Source: CAZMNY01 sp964635375 (GTDB lineage: Bacteria > Planctomycetota > Planctomycetia > Pirellulales > Pirellulaceae). Taken from it: a DNA stretch of 64,000 nucleotides. Under the pieces are notes generated by a model. It was not told the DNA's origin and did not search any database. It worked only from the letters and a program-made list of their open reading frames with translations. Within the stretch, counting starts at the first letter, position 1; every line of letters begins with the position of its first letter. Position numbers and translations under genes: made by a program. The stretch lies in assembly GCA_964635375.1 (NCBI GenBank), contig CAZWOU010000008.1, positions 1-64,000 on the forward strand, written 5' to 3'. Below, piece by piece: positions 53,227 through 61,919 of the stretch.

Positions 53227-56183
53227 TCAGTCGATGTAGATGAACGCAGCCGAGTTCATCAAACTGTGACAGTAAGTCGCAAGCGCTTTGCGTTCGGCAT
53301 TCTCAACAGATTCGACTCCGCTCTCCCGCCAAGCCGAGATAAAATCCCTGAACGCTCGACGTGAAACGGATTGCTCCCTTTCGGTCGGAGGCCGGCCAGC
53401 CACAAGCTCGAAAGCGCGTGCGAGCCGCATCTCCGGCTCGAACTCATTGCGAACGCGCCCCGCGAAGTGTTCCGCCAGTTGCTGTACGAGGCCATTGTTC
53501 ATCAGGTGCAACGCCTGGGTCGCAACAAGCGACTCGCGGCGTTGAACGCAATTCGGACTCATCTGCGGAGAGTCGAAATTCTCCAGGATGGTTGGCATTT
53601 GGGTTCGTCGGTGCAGAACGTAGATGCTGCGACGCCAACTGCCATCGAGCGAGCTCGACACAGACAGCCCGGCCGCGGAGACCTCCACGCCGTCCGCCTT
53701 GCCGAAAGGCTGTTCGCGCAATCGTCCGCCGACAAACAGCAGCGAGTCTCTCACCATTTCGGCGCTCATCCGCCTCAACGGCATCCGCGAAAGCAAACGG
53801 CCTTCAAGGTCTTTTTCGATCGATTCACTCGAAGCCTGAGAAGTCTGTGAGTAGGCTCGGGACAAGGCAATTCGCCGATGGAGCTTCTTCAAGCTCCAAT
53901 CGTCTCGCATGAACTGAACCGAAAGCGAGTCGAGCAATTGGGGGTGCGTAGGCAAATCACCCGCCAGACCAAAGTTTCCCAGCGTGCCGACAAGGCCGCG
54001 TCCGAAGTGGGCCGCCCAGATTCTGTTGACGATCACACGCGCCGTGAGCGGGTGCGAGTCCTGCGTGAGCCAATTCGCTAAGGCCAGACGTCGACCAGTT
54101 GTTCGTACGCTTCCAAATGTTTGAGCCTCGATGGCGAACGGGTTGGCTGCCGAGACAAGCACCGGCGGCACGGCCGGCTGGACGAACGGCCCGGGCTTCA
54201 AGTAATCGCCCCTGCGCAGTAGATAGGTCGGCGACGGCTGGCCGCGAGACCAAAGAGCTCGAACTCGCCACGGCGACAGTTTCCGCTTCTCCAATGCCTT
54301 AATTCGAGCCAACTTCGCCTTGGCTTGCTTGGCCTTGTCTTGCTTCGCCTTGTCTTGCTTCGCCTTGTCTTGCTTCGCCTTGTCTTNNNNNNNNNNNNNN
54401 NNNNNNNNNNNNNNNNNNNNNNNNNNNNNNNNNNNNNNNNNNNNNNNNNNNNNNNNNNNNNNNNNNNNNNNNNNNNNNNNNNNNNNGCCTTGTCTTGCTT
54501 CGCCTTGTCTTGCTTCGCCTTGTCTTGCTTCGCCTTGTCTTTCTCTTCCGGTCGGCCCGCCTCGGACGAGTGATGGACTGCGTTCAGTTCGTCGATCGTC
54601 GCCTGCACCGTAGCGTTGTGCTGATCCAGTTGGTCTCGGCTGCCTGAGGGCATCAGCGTCAGCTTGCGATCCTCCGGCATCAGCCAGTCGTGCTCATCGT
54701 AGGCGTCTTTCAAGAGTGCCGACAATCCGTAGTAATCGGTCAGCGAAATAGGATCCGACTTGTGCGAATGGCAGCGGGCGCAGTGCAAAGTGAGGCCCAT
54801 TACGGCCGACCCCAGAATCTGGATCTCGTCGGCCACAAGCTCCAAGCGGTCAGGGACAAAATTTGTGATGCCGGCAAACGTGCGGTCGGGTGCAGTTCGC
54901 AAGAAACCAGTCGCGACCAAATTGTCAAAAATCTCCTCGGTGACCGACGCGGGATCGCGGTAGTCACTCAGCTCATCGCCTGCGATTTGCTCAAGCAAGA
55001 AACGCCGGTAGCTCTTGTCCTGGTTGAACGAACGAATCACGTAGTCGCGATAGCGAAACATATCCTCGCGAATTCGATCCTCATTTTGCGACCCCTCTGA
55101 GTCGGCGTAGCCGGCCGCATCGAGCCACACTTGGGCCCATCGTTCGCCATACCGAGGCGACGCGAGCAGGCGGTCGACAACTTGCTCGCGCGCGGTGGGT
55201 GAATCGTCCGCGAGAAAGCTCGCCGCGTCCTCCGGCGACGGGGGAAGCCCAGTGAGGTCGAGCGTCACGCGTCGAAACCAAACTAATGGACGGGCTGGAG
55301 GTGAGAAAGAGAGTCCTTTCTTCTCCAGCGCGGCGAGCAGAAACGAGTCGATGATCGAGTCGGCTCGGGCGGCGTCTCGGATCGCTGGCGAAGGCTCCAA
55401 CCGCGGTGTTTGAAACGCCCAGTGGTCGCTCGAGGGTTTGTCGCTCTCGTCTCTTGACGACTCGGCCCGCAAGGCGCCCTGCTCGATCCACATCTTGAGG
55501 CGACGTAACTCGGCGTCAGCCATCGGCTTGACGCTGACTTTAACAAGCTGGCGTCGAGGAGGCATGTCGCCCGCTTCAATCCGCTTGACGAGCAGACTCG
55601 CCTCAGGCTTTCCGGGCACAATAGCCGTTCCCGACTTGCCGCCTCGCAGCATCGATTCTCGAGTTCGCAGGTCCAGCTCAGCCTCTCGCCGGCGCCCGCC
55701 GTGGCAGACCGCGCAGCGGAGAAGCATCAGCGGTATCACATCGTGTTGATCCAGTCGCCGCCCGTGGCCCGCTTGGCGAAACTTGGCTCCCGATTCGAGC
55801 CAGGCTCTTAGCCCATCCCGTTCGCGCGTGCTCAGCTGAGGCGATTTATCCGGCGGCATATCCCCATCGACGATGCGTTGCCAAAGCGAACTCTCTCGCC
55901 AATCCCTGGCGTCGAGCACCGCCCCCGATTCGCCTCCTTCGATCACTCCGCGCGGCGATGTCAAATCTAGCTCGCCTTCCGACTTCACCGGACCGTGGCA
56001 AGCGGAGCACCTCGCCTTGAGGATCGCCGCCGCCTTTGACTCGAAATAGTGATCTGGATCTTCGGCGCCGCCCATTGCCAGCGAAGCGGGCAAGGCAACT
56101 GCGATCGCGATTGAAACGCGTGCCGCCAGGATCAACTGCGATTGTCCGATGCGCCTTGGCTGACCGCGATGGATGATGAACAT
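53227..56183 (-). CDS. Double-PSCyt1/DUF1549/DUF1553 protein with KQDKA repeat, interrupted by assembly gap
   Basis: ATG 56183 opens a signal peptide or anchor (ILAARVSIAIAVALPASLAMGG). Two PSCyt1 domains occur in tandem, with CSACH at residue 59 and CAVCH at 157, followed by DUF1549 ending in CARCHSHKSDP. A linker at about residues 545-565 onward is a run of Lys/Gln/Asp/Ala pentapeptides (KQDKA, 15 bp per unit) broken by a 100-N gap. The frame resumes at KLARIKALEKRKLS and continues through DUF1553 (HPLTARVIVNRIWAAHFG) to the stop at 53227. The two sides share a frame only if the gap is 5+15n bases. The DUF1501 gene follows 63 bp later. Confidence 0.85.
54320..54540 (-). repeat. Tandem 15-bp coding repeats (KQDKA)
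   Basis: Perfect or near-perfect 15-bp units (TGCTTCGCCTTGTCT on the plus strand) flank the gap on both sides, at least seven in all. The outermost copies on the downstream side have drifted (KQAKAK). Confidence 0.9.
54387..54486. other. Assembly gap (100 N)
   Basis: A 100-N placeholder inside the 15-bp repeat array. Repeat phase implies a true length of 5+15n. Confidence 0.98.
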
Positions 56184-56195
56184 GGCGCCACAAAA

Positions 56196-56561
56196 CTAAA
56201 TGCCAGTACGTTGAAACTCAGATGAAGCGGTGACGACGCCGATGAGGCAACCGAGCGACGGATAGAACAAAGCGGTGGCAACGAAACCGCCGGTGCTCAG
56301 CGCATCGGTCAGGTAGGCGGAAATCACCATGAACAATGTCGCCAATACGGCGCCGGTAATAGCCGACCACATCAAGTTGCTTGTCCTCATCGCATACAAG
56401 CTCGCGAATTGAGCGACGACGCCTATGAGCAAACCGGCGCCGTAATGCCCCATCGAACGGACGGCGGCGCAGTAGGCGCTTAGCGCGGTGAGGACGCAGA
56501 ACAATTCCCATAGCGAGTACTGAACCTGCCTCTCCTGGGCAGTGTCGCGGATCATCATCAA
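56196..56561 (-). CDS. Small integral membrane protein, unknown function
   Basis: A 121-residue protein (three Met codons, at 56561, 56558 and 56555, are possible starts) with four hydrophobic segments. A QYSLWELFCVLTALSAYCAA start resembles the QxSLxxLF opening of many planctomycete small membrane proteins. Later segments are GAGLLIGVVAQFASLYAM, AITGAVLATLFMVISAYL and ALFYPSLGCLIGVVTAS. There is no charged catalytic motif. It lies between two PSCyt modules, 13 bp upstream of the start of the 53227-56183 gene on the same strand, so it may be co-transcribed with that module. Confidence 0.65.
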   Translation of the reverse strand: MMMIRDTAQERQVQYSLWELFCVLTALSAYCAAVRSMGHYGAGLLIGVVAQFASLYAMRTSNLMWSAITGAVLATLFMVISAYLTDALSTGGFVATALFYPSLGCLIGVVTASSEFQRTGI

Positions 56562-56619
56562 CTCCCCGTTTCTTCAAGAGTGTTCTGCAATGCTCTCTCA
56601 ATAACCGCCGAAGTTGAGG

Positions 56620-58077
56620 CTAGCTAATCAATCCTCTGACGACATCACCGTGGACATCAGTAAGTCGGTAATCGCGGCCTTGAAAGCGGAAGGTCAGGCG
56701 CAAGTGATCAAAGCCGAGCAAGTGCATGATGGTTGCTTGCAAGTCGTGCACATGTACTTTGTTCTCAGCGACCTGGAAACCAAGTTCATCGGACGCGCCG
56801 TATTCGCCGGGCTTGCAGCCGCCGCCGGCCATGACCATCGTGTAGCAATCGGGAAAGTGGTCGCGGCCAAGCACTTTGCTTTTCGCGGTGCGACCTTCTC
56901 TAAACGGCGTGCGGCCGAATTCCCCTCCCCAGACAACGAGCGTGTCATCTAGCAAGTCGCGTTGCCTTAGATCAGCAATCAGCGCTGCGAACGCTTGGTC
57001 CATCGGCTTGCATCGATCGGTAAGCCCTTGGCGAATTCCGCGGCTGGCGTTCGTGCCGTGGAAATCCCATCCCCAATCAAAGAGTTGCACAAACCGCACG
57101 TCCCGTTCCACTAATCGCCGAGCGAGCAGGCAATTGTTGGCGAAGCTCGCCGCGCCAGGACTTGCGCCGTACGCTTCAATCGTCTGTTTGCTCTCTCGGC
57201 CAATGTCCATCGCTTCCGGCGCGGACATCTGCATTCGGTATGTGAGCTCATACTGCTCAATACGAGTCGCAGTTTCAGGATCGTCGCCCGAACGCAATTC
57301 GTTCAGCTCGCGCAATGCATCAAGTGTCGCTCGCCGCAGTGCGCGGTCCATTCCTTTAGGGTTGGAAAGATAGAGCACCGGGTCGCCTTTCGATCGGCAC
57401 TGCACGCCTTGAAAGATCGAGGGCAAGAACCCGCTTCCCCAACAGTCCTTGCCGCCGCTCGGGCTGACGCCGCCTGATATGAGCACGACAAAACCAGGGA
57501 GGTTTGCGTTCTCCGTACCCAGACCATAGGTAGCCCAAGCTCCCATCGAGGGCCGGCCTTGTCGCGACGAGCCTGTGTAGAGCAGCAGTTGAGCCGGCGC
57601 ATGGTTGAATTGGTCCGTGGTCATTGACTTGATGACCGTCAGTTCGTCAGCCACCTTGGCCAACTGGGGCAACGCATCGGAAACCCAGAGGCCGTTCTTT
57701 CCGGCCTGCTTGAAGGTTCGCGGCGTACCGAGCAGCGTGGGCCGAGCCGAAGTGAAAGCGAACCGTTTGCCGTCGTAGTATTCATCGGGGCAATCGTCCC
57801 CATCGCGTTTCACCAACTCTGGCTTGTAGTCGAGCAGGTCCAAATGCGGCGGCGACCCAGCCATGTGCAAGTAGATCACTCGCTTCGCCTTGGCCGGGAA
57901 ATGAGGCTGCTTGGCCGCCAAGGGTGATTTCTTCGGCGCGGCCATGGCTGACGACTCGCCCATGGCGGCTAACGCGAGCGCGCCGATGCCGAGTTGTCCT
58001 TGCTGCAAGAATTGACGGCGAGTCACCCCCAACAATTGCTGTTGAAGCTCACTTCGGGTTCGCTCTTGTTCGTTCAT
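56620..58077 (-). CDS. DUF1501 family protein, Tat-exported
   Basis: A 485-residue protein with a leader containing VTRRQFLQQGQLGIGALALAAM. Motifs: VIYLHMAGSPPHLDLLDYKPELV, SMTTDQFNHAPAQLLLYTGS, GRPSMGAWATYGLGTEN, VQLFDWGWDFHG, VVWGGEFGRTPF and GRDHFPDCYTMVMAGGG. The C-terminus LTFRFQGRDYRLTDVHG is close to that of the 7894-9348 protein, so these two are the most similar DUF1501 pair in the window. It is 37 bp downstream of its PSCyt/DUF1553 partner. Confidence 0.9.
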   Translation of the reverse strand: MNEQERTRSELQQQLLGVTRRQFLQQGQLGIGALALAAMGESSAMAAPKKSPLAAKQPHFPAKAKRVIYLHMAGSPPHLDLLDYKPELVKRDGDDCPDEYYDGKRFAFTSARPTLLGTPRTFKQAGKNGLWVSDALPQLAKVADELTVIKSMTTDQFNHAPAQLLLYTGSSRQGRPSMGAWATYGLGTENANLPGFVVLISGGVSPSGGKDCWGSGFLPSIFQGVQCRSKGDPVLYLSNPKGMDRALRRATLDALRELNELRSGDDPETATRIEQYELTYRMQMSAPEAMDIGRESKQTIEAYGASPGAASFANNCLLARRLVERDVRFVQLFDWGWDFHGTNASRGIRQGLTDRCKPMDQAFAALIADLRQRDLLDDTLVVWGGEFGRTPFREGRTAKSKVLGRDHFPDCYTMVMAGGGCKPGEYGASDELGFQVAENKVHVHDLQATIMHLLGFDHLRLTFRFQGRDYRLTDVHGDVVRGLIS

Positions 58078-58114
58078 GATTCGCTCTCATTACGCTCATT
58101 ATTCTCGCGGCCTG

Positions 58115-61100
58115 CTATTGCTTGACCAGCATTTCGTCCAGGTTAAGCAGCACGTTGGCGACAGTGGTCCAGGCTGCCAACCTAGCGTAGCCGATCTCGA
58201 CTTGCTTTCCTTCAAGCGGCCCCAAAGGTTCCGTCGCCAGTTGCTTGGCTCGTTCGGGCGCCGCCTCAAAAATCTCGACCGCGCGGTGGAACAGTGCGGT
58301 TAACTTCTCGACTTCAGCTGCCTTGGGTGAGCGGCTTGTGCAGAGCCGAAAACCGTAGGCGGCTCGCTCGACGTCCGTTCCTGTGTGGGTTGCCATGCGT
58401 CTCGCGAGAGCCTGAGCCGCCTCGACGTAGGCGGGGTCGTTCAACGTGACGAGCGCCTGCAGTGGAGTATTGGTTCGCCCGCGACGAATCGTGCAGACGT
58501 TTCGCGTGGGCGCGTCGAAGGTGGCCATGGATGGGTAGGGAAGACTTCGCCGCCATGAAGTGTAGAGAGCTCGGCGATGCCGGTCTTCGCCGGGGCTCGT
58601 CTCCCAATCAGTCGATCCTCCGAAGGCCGCCTTTAGCCCAAGCTTCGGCCGCAACGGGCGGACCGACGGGCCATGCATCTTCTTGCTCAGCAGCCCGGCG
58701 ACACTCAGCGCCTGATCGCGAACCATCTCAGCGGACAGGCGAAACCGAGGCCCACGAGCCAAAAGGCGATTCTCAGGATCCCGTTCAATCAGTGCGGGTG
58801 ACGCGAACGACGATTGGCGGTAGGTCGACGAACTGACAATCAGCCTCAACAGCTGCTTGACATCCCAGTCTCTGTCCATCAATTCCACTGCCAGAAAGTC
58901 GAGCAAACCTGGGTGCGAAGGCAAGTCGCCTTGGGACCCAAACTCTTCGCTCGTAGCAACAAGTCCAACCCCGAAGATCTGCTCCCAATACCGGTTGACG
59001 ACAACTCGAGCGGTAAGCGGATTCTTCTTGTCGACAAGCCAGCGGGCGAAACCCAATCGGTTCATCGGGGCATTCTTGGGGTAGGCGTGAAACGCGGTGG
59101 GCGTGCCTTCATTGACAACATCCGTCGTCACCATGAAGTTGCCGCGGATCTGAATCTTCGTCGTGCGACGCTTGCCTTTCGCCAGTTCCGTCATCACCGG
59201 CGTTGTCGTCGCCTTGATCGCCGCCTTTCGCTTCTCAATCGCCGCGATCTCATCGATCAAAGCCTTCGAGGGCTTGTCGATCGATCGGTAGAAATCGAGC
59301 ATCGCTTTGTTCTGTATCGAAGTGCGATTGTCGGCGACAACATTCAGGGCATCGCTGACCGCGTTGGGCAGCAGGTAAATCGGTCGGGGCGTAGAAGAGA
59401 CGGAGAGTCTGAATCGTCCCAACAAGCTTCCTTCCCCATAATTCTGCTTGAGCAAGACAACGAGCTTGCCGTCAGCATCGAATTTAATCGGCGAGTCGAG
59501 CACAAATGCGGCGGCGTTGGCTTTGCCGGTCTCGCCGCCAACCGCCCAGCCCCATTTGGCGCCCTTGGCGTCGCGGTCGATGGAGGACGAGGCGTGCCAG
59601 GCGGCGTAGGGATTGCCACCGCTCGTAGCTTGCGCGTACGACTGCGAGGCGGCTACGAAGTCAACGCCGGAAAGGCCGTCAAGCGAAGCTGTGTGCTCTC
59701 GCTTCGGCGCCTTCGCGTTGGTTTGAGTCCAGACGATGTTTCGATCCGAATCCAAGAGGGAGACGACGAACCCATCGAGTCGGGACTGCAGATTGTTGTC
59801 CGTGCGATTCCAGATATCGATGCGATCCACGTCCGCATCCCGCCCAAGGTCCAATTCCCACCAGGGAGACTTGTCACCCGTCGCCGTGTGGCTGACGCTC
59901 TTGGCCTCGTAGTCGCCGTCGGTATTGCCGTCAATGGCCAAGCTCGCCAGTCCGTCAAAACCGGTTGTCGACTGTTTGGCTTTCCCCTTCGCAGCGAGAT
60001 TTTCAGCACCCGAGAAGACTTGAACTTCAGCCATATGGAGGAAGCGATTCAGACCAGGAAGAGCGATTCGCACAAATCGGCCGCGGCGCGATTGCCCATC
60101 ACCGGGTCCAGCCGACAAGACAATTTCGCTGAGTACAAAGTTGCCGCCTTCCGCGCGTCCCGGTCCGCCGCTCGGCAGGGGCTTGGCGGAATCAGACGCC
60201 GCTGGCAGAACCTCCAAACGCAGGGCCGAGATGGGTTGGCCGTCCGCGGCAAATTCCAATCGGTATGTGTCTTTATCCGCTCGGACACCGCTCGCGTGCA
60301 CTCGATGCTCGTCGTCGATCTCAAAGTCCGCGCCGGCTGACGACGAGACGCGGAGCGGTTTGATCGAACGCCATTTGGCCCGCTTGAAACGCTTCTCCCA
60401 ATCCGCCAACCGCTGTTGAACAACTTCCGTCGGCGGCGTCAGCTTGAGTTTCAAGCCGTCGATCATCTCTTGCAGTTTCGCCCGCTGCTGTTCTTGTTCT
60501 TCGCTAAAGACTCGCAGCAGAGGAGATTCATCCGCCCGGTCCGCGTCGGCTGTGTTGTTGAAGAAGGCGTAAATGCGGAAGAAGTCTTTCTGTGACAGGG
60601 GATCATACTTGTGGTTGTGGCATTGGGCGCAGCGAATCGTCGCGCCCATCCAAACTTGCATCGTGGTGTTGACGCGGTCGATGATGGCGACGTTGCGGAA
60701 TTCTTCATCGCTTGTGCCGCCTTCGCTGTTGGTCAGCGTATTGCGGTGAAACGCGGTCGCGATTTGCTGCGCAGGCGTCGAGTTCTCTAGCAGATCGCCG
60801 GCGAGTTGTTCGATGGTGAATTGATCAAAAGGCATGTTGTTGTTGATCGCCTTGATGACCCAATCGCGGTACATCCAGATCGAACGTGGCGGATCATTCG
60901 CGTAACCGGCGGAATCAGCGTAGCGCGCCAAGTCCAACCACATCGAAGCCCAGCGCTCTCCGAAAGCAGGCGATGCGAGCAGCCTGGTCACCAGTTTCTC
61001 GTAGGCTTTCGGATCACGGTCTTCGACGAACTGGGCGACTTGCTCCGGAGTCGGCGGTATGCCGGTCAAGTCCAAGGCCAGACGACGAATCAGAGTATGC

Positions 61101-61633
61101 CGATCGGCTTCCGGGGCCATTGGCAGCTGAGCCCTAGCCAGACGTTTGAGTACATACTGGTCGACGGCATTTCGCACTCGGGCTTGATTCGCCACTTCGG
61201 GAGGATCGCGACGAACTGGCGGATCGTACGACCAGTGGTTCGAATAATGGGCGCCTTGCTCGATCCACAACCTCAGCGTTTCAGCTTCACTCTTTGACAG
61301 CGGCTCACCGTTCTCCTCGGGCGGCATCCGCTCATCACCTTCGGCCGTGAGGCGCAACAGCAAGTGACTCTCCTTCGGTTTGCCGGGGACAACCGCCCGG
61401 TTGCCATCTCGATCGGCGCCGGCGCTCTCTAGTTTGTCGAGACGAAGATCAGCCTCCCTAGTATCTTCATCCGGGCCGTGACAAATGAGACATCGATTAG
61501 AGAGAATCGGTCGGACATCTCGGTTGAAGTCAATCTCGGCCGCAAGCGAAGGGCTAGTCAGCACGCCGAGCGCGACGCCCAGCGCGGTTCGGATCAGGCA
61601 CTGAGGCGCATTTCGATGAGGCAATCGCATCAT
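58115..61633 (-). CDS. PSCyt1/DUF1549/discoidin-like/DUF1553 protein
   Basis: The frame is open to 62086, but ATG 61633 (or the adjacent ATG 61630, with GAAGAG 4-7 nt before) precedes a signal peptide (CLIRTALGVALGVLTSPSLAAE). About 1172 residues. PSCyt1 has CLICHGPDED. DUF1549 includes RRLALDLTGIPPTPEQ and ends with CAQCHNHKYDPLSQ. The middle 330 residues include an F5/8-type-C (discoidin)-like module (STTGFDGLASLAIDGNTDG, WWELDLGRDADVDRIDIWNR), which in other proteins binds sugars. DUF1553 closes the protein (NPLTARVVVNRYWEQIFG, RRGRTNTPLQALVTLNDP). It is the largest of the five DUF1553 proteins here, and a DUF1501 gene follows. Confidence 0.88.
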   Translation of the reverse strand: MMRLPHRNAPQCLIRTALGVALGVLTSPSLAAEIDFNRDVRPILSNRCLICHGPDEDTREADLRLDKLESAGADRDGNRAVVPGKPKESHLLLRLTAEGDERMPPEENGEPLSKSEAETLRLWIEQGAHYSNHWSYDPPVRRDPPEVANQARVRNAVDQYVLKRLARAQLPMAPEADRHTLIRRLALDLTGIPPTPEQVAQFVEDRDPKAYEKLVTRLLASPAFGERWASMWLDLARYADSAGYANDPPRSIWMYRDWVIKAINNNMPFDQFTIEQLAGDLLENSTPAQQIATAFHRNTLTNSEGGTSDEEFRNVAIIDRVNTTMQVWMGATIRCAQCHNHKYDPLSQKDFFRIYAFFNNTADADRADESPLLRVFSEEQEQQRAKLQEMIDGLKLKLTPPTEVVQQRLADWEKRFKRAKWRSIKPLRVSSSAGADFEIDDEHRVHASGVRADKDTYRLEFAADGQPISALRLEVLPAASDSAKPLPSGGPGRAEGGNFVLSEIVLSAGPGDGQSRRGRFVRIALPGLNRFLHMAEVQVFSGAENLAAKGKAKQSTTGFDGLASLAIDGNTDGDYEAKSVSHTATGDKSPWWELDLGRDADVDRIDIWNRTDNNLQSRLDGFVVSLLDSDRNIVWTQTNAKAPKREHTASLDGLSGVDFVAASQSYAQATSGGNPYAAWHASSSIDRDAKGAKWGWAVGGETGKANAAAFVLDSPIKFDADGKLVVLLKQNYGEGSLLGRFRLSVSSTPRPIYLLPNAVSDALNVVADNRTSIQNKAMLDFYRSIDKPSKALIDEIAAIEKRKAAIKATTTPVMTELAKGKRRTTKIQIRGNFMVTTDVVNEGTPTAFHAYPKNAPMNRLGFARWLVDKKNPLTARVVVNRYWEQIFGVGLVATSEEFGSQGDLPSHPGLLDFLAVELMDRDWDVKQLLRLIVSSSTYRQSSFASPALIERDPENRLLARGPRFRLSAEMVRDQALSVAGLLSKKMHGPSVRPLRPKLGLKAAFGGSTDWETSPGEDRHRRALYTSWRRSLPYPSMATFDAPTRNVCTIRRGRTNTPLQALVTLNDPAYVEAAQALARRMATHTGTDVERAAYGFRLCTSRSPKAAEVEKLTALFHRAVEIFEAAPERAKQLATEPLGPLEGKQVEIGYARLAAWTTVANVLLNLDEMLVKQ

Positions 61634-61776
61634 GGGGCTCTTCGGGAAAGCGGGCGGCATGCGGCAGAGGCGGGTCTGAATATCGTACACCGAAAGTGCA
61701 TGGGAAATCGAGTCTTTGTGCATTGCGGCATCCAGGATCGCTCCGCCGCCGCCTTCCCAATACAAAGTCTGCCAAG

Positions 61777-61817
61777 AAAAAGTAGCCGCCGAGCTACCCG
61801 AAGGCCACCCGGCGGCT
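61777..61817 (-). terminator. Rho-independent terminator downstream of the PQQ-like gene
   Basis: Minus strand: 8-bp stem AGCCGCCG/CGGCGGCT (61817-61810 with 61791-61784). It is extended by an inner imperfect helix capped by a UUCG tetraloop and followed by ACTTTTTCTT (to 61774). A second hairpin, GTCCCC/GGGGAC (61826-61841), lies just before it. The site is 102 bp after the stop at 61920. Confidence 0.75.
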
Positions 61818-61919
61818 GAGCGGATGTCCCCACAAGGGGACCGGTATTGAACCACGTCAGCGCCGCCTTGTTCCGCGGCTGGCCTCCTGATTCTTCGCCT
61901 TTTTTGTGAATCCCCGCCC

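Noticed and set aside
58814..60340. 508-codon plus-strand frame opposite the DUF1553 gene
   Set aside because: Antisense to a gene with clear DUF1549/discoidin/DUF1553 domains; no motif, signal or ribosome site of its own.
4663..61633. Mobile island or prophage carrying the PSCyt modules
   Set aside because: No integrase, transposase, tRNA-flanking repeat or terminal inverted repeat was found in the window.
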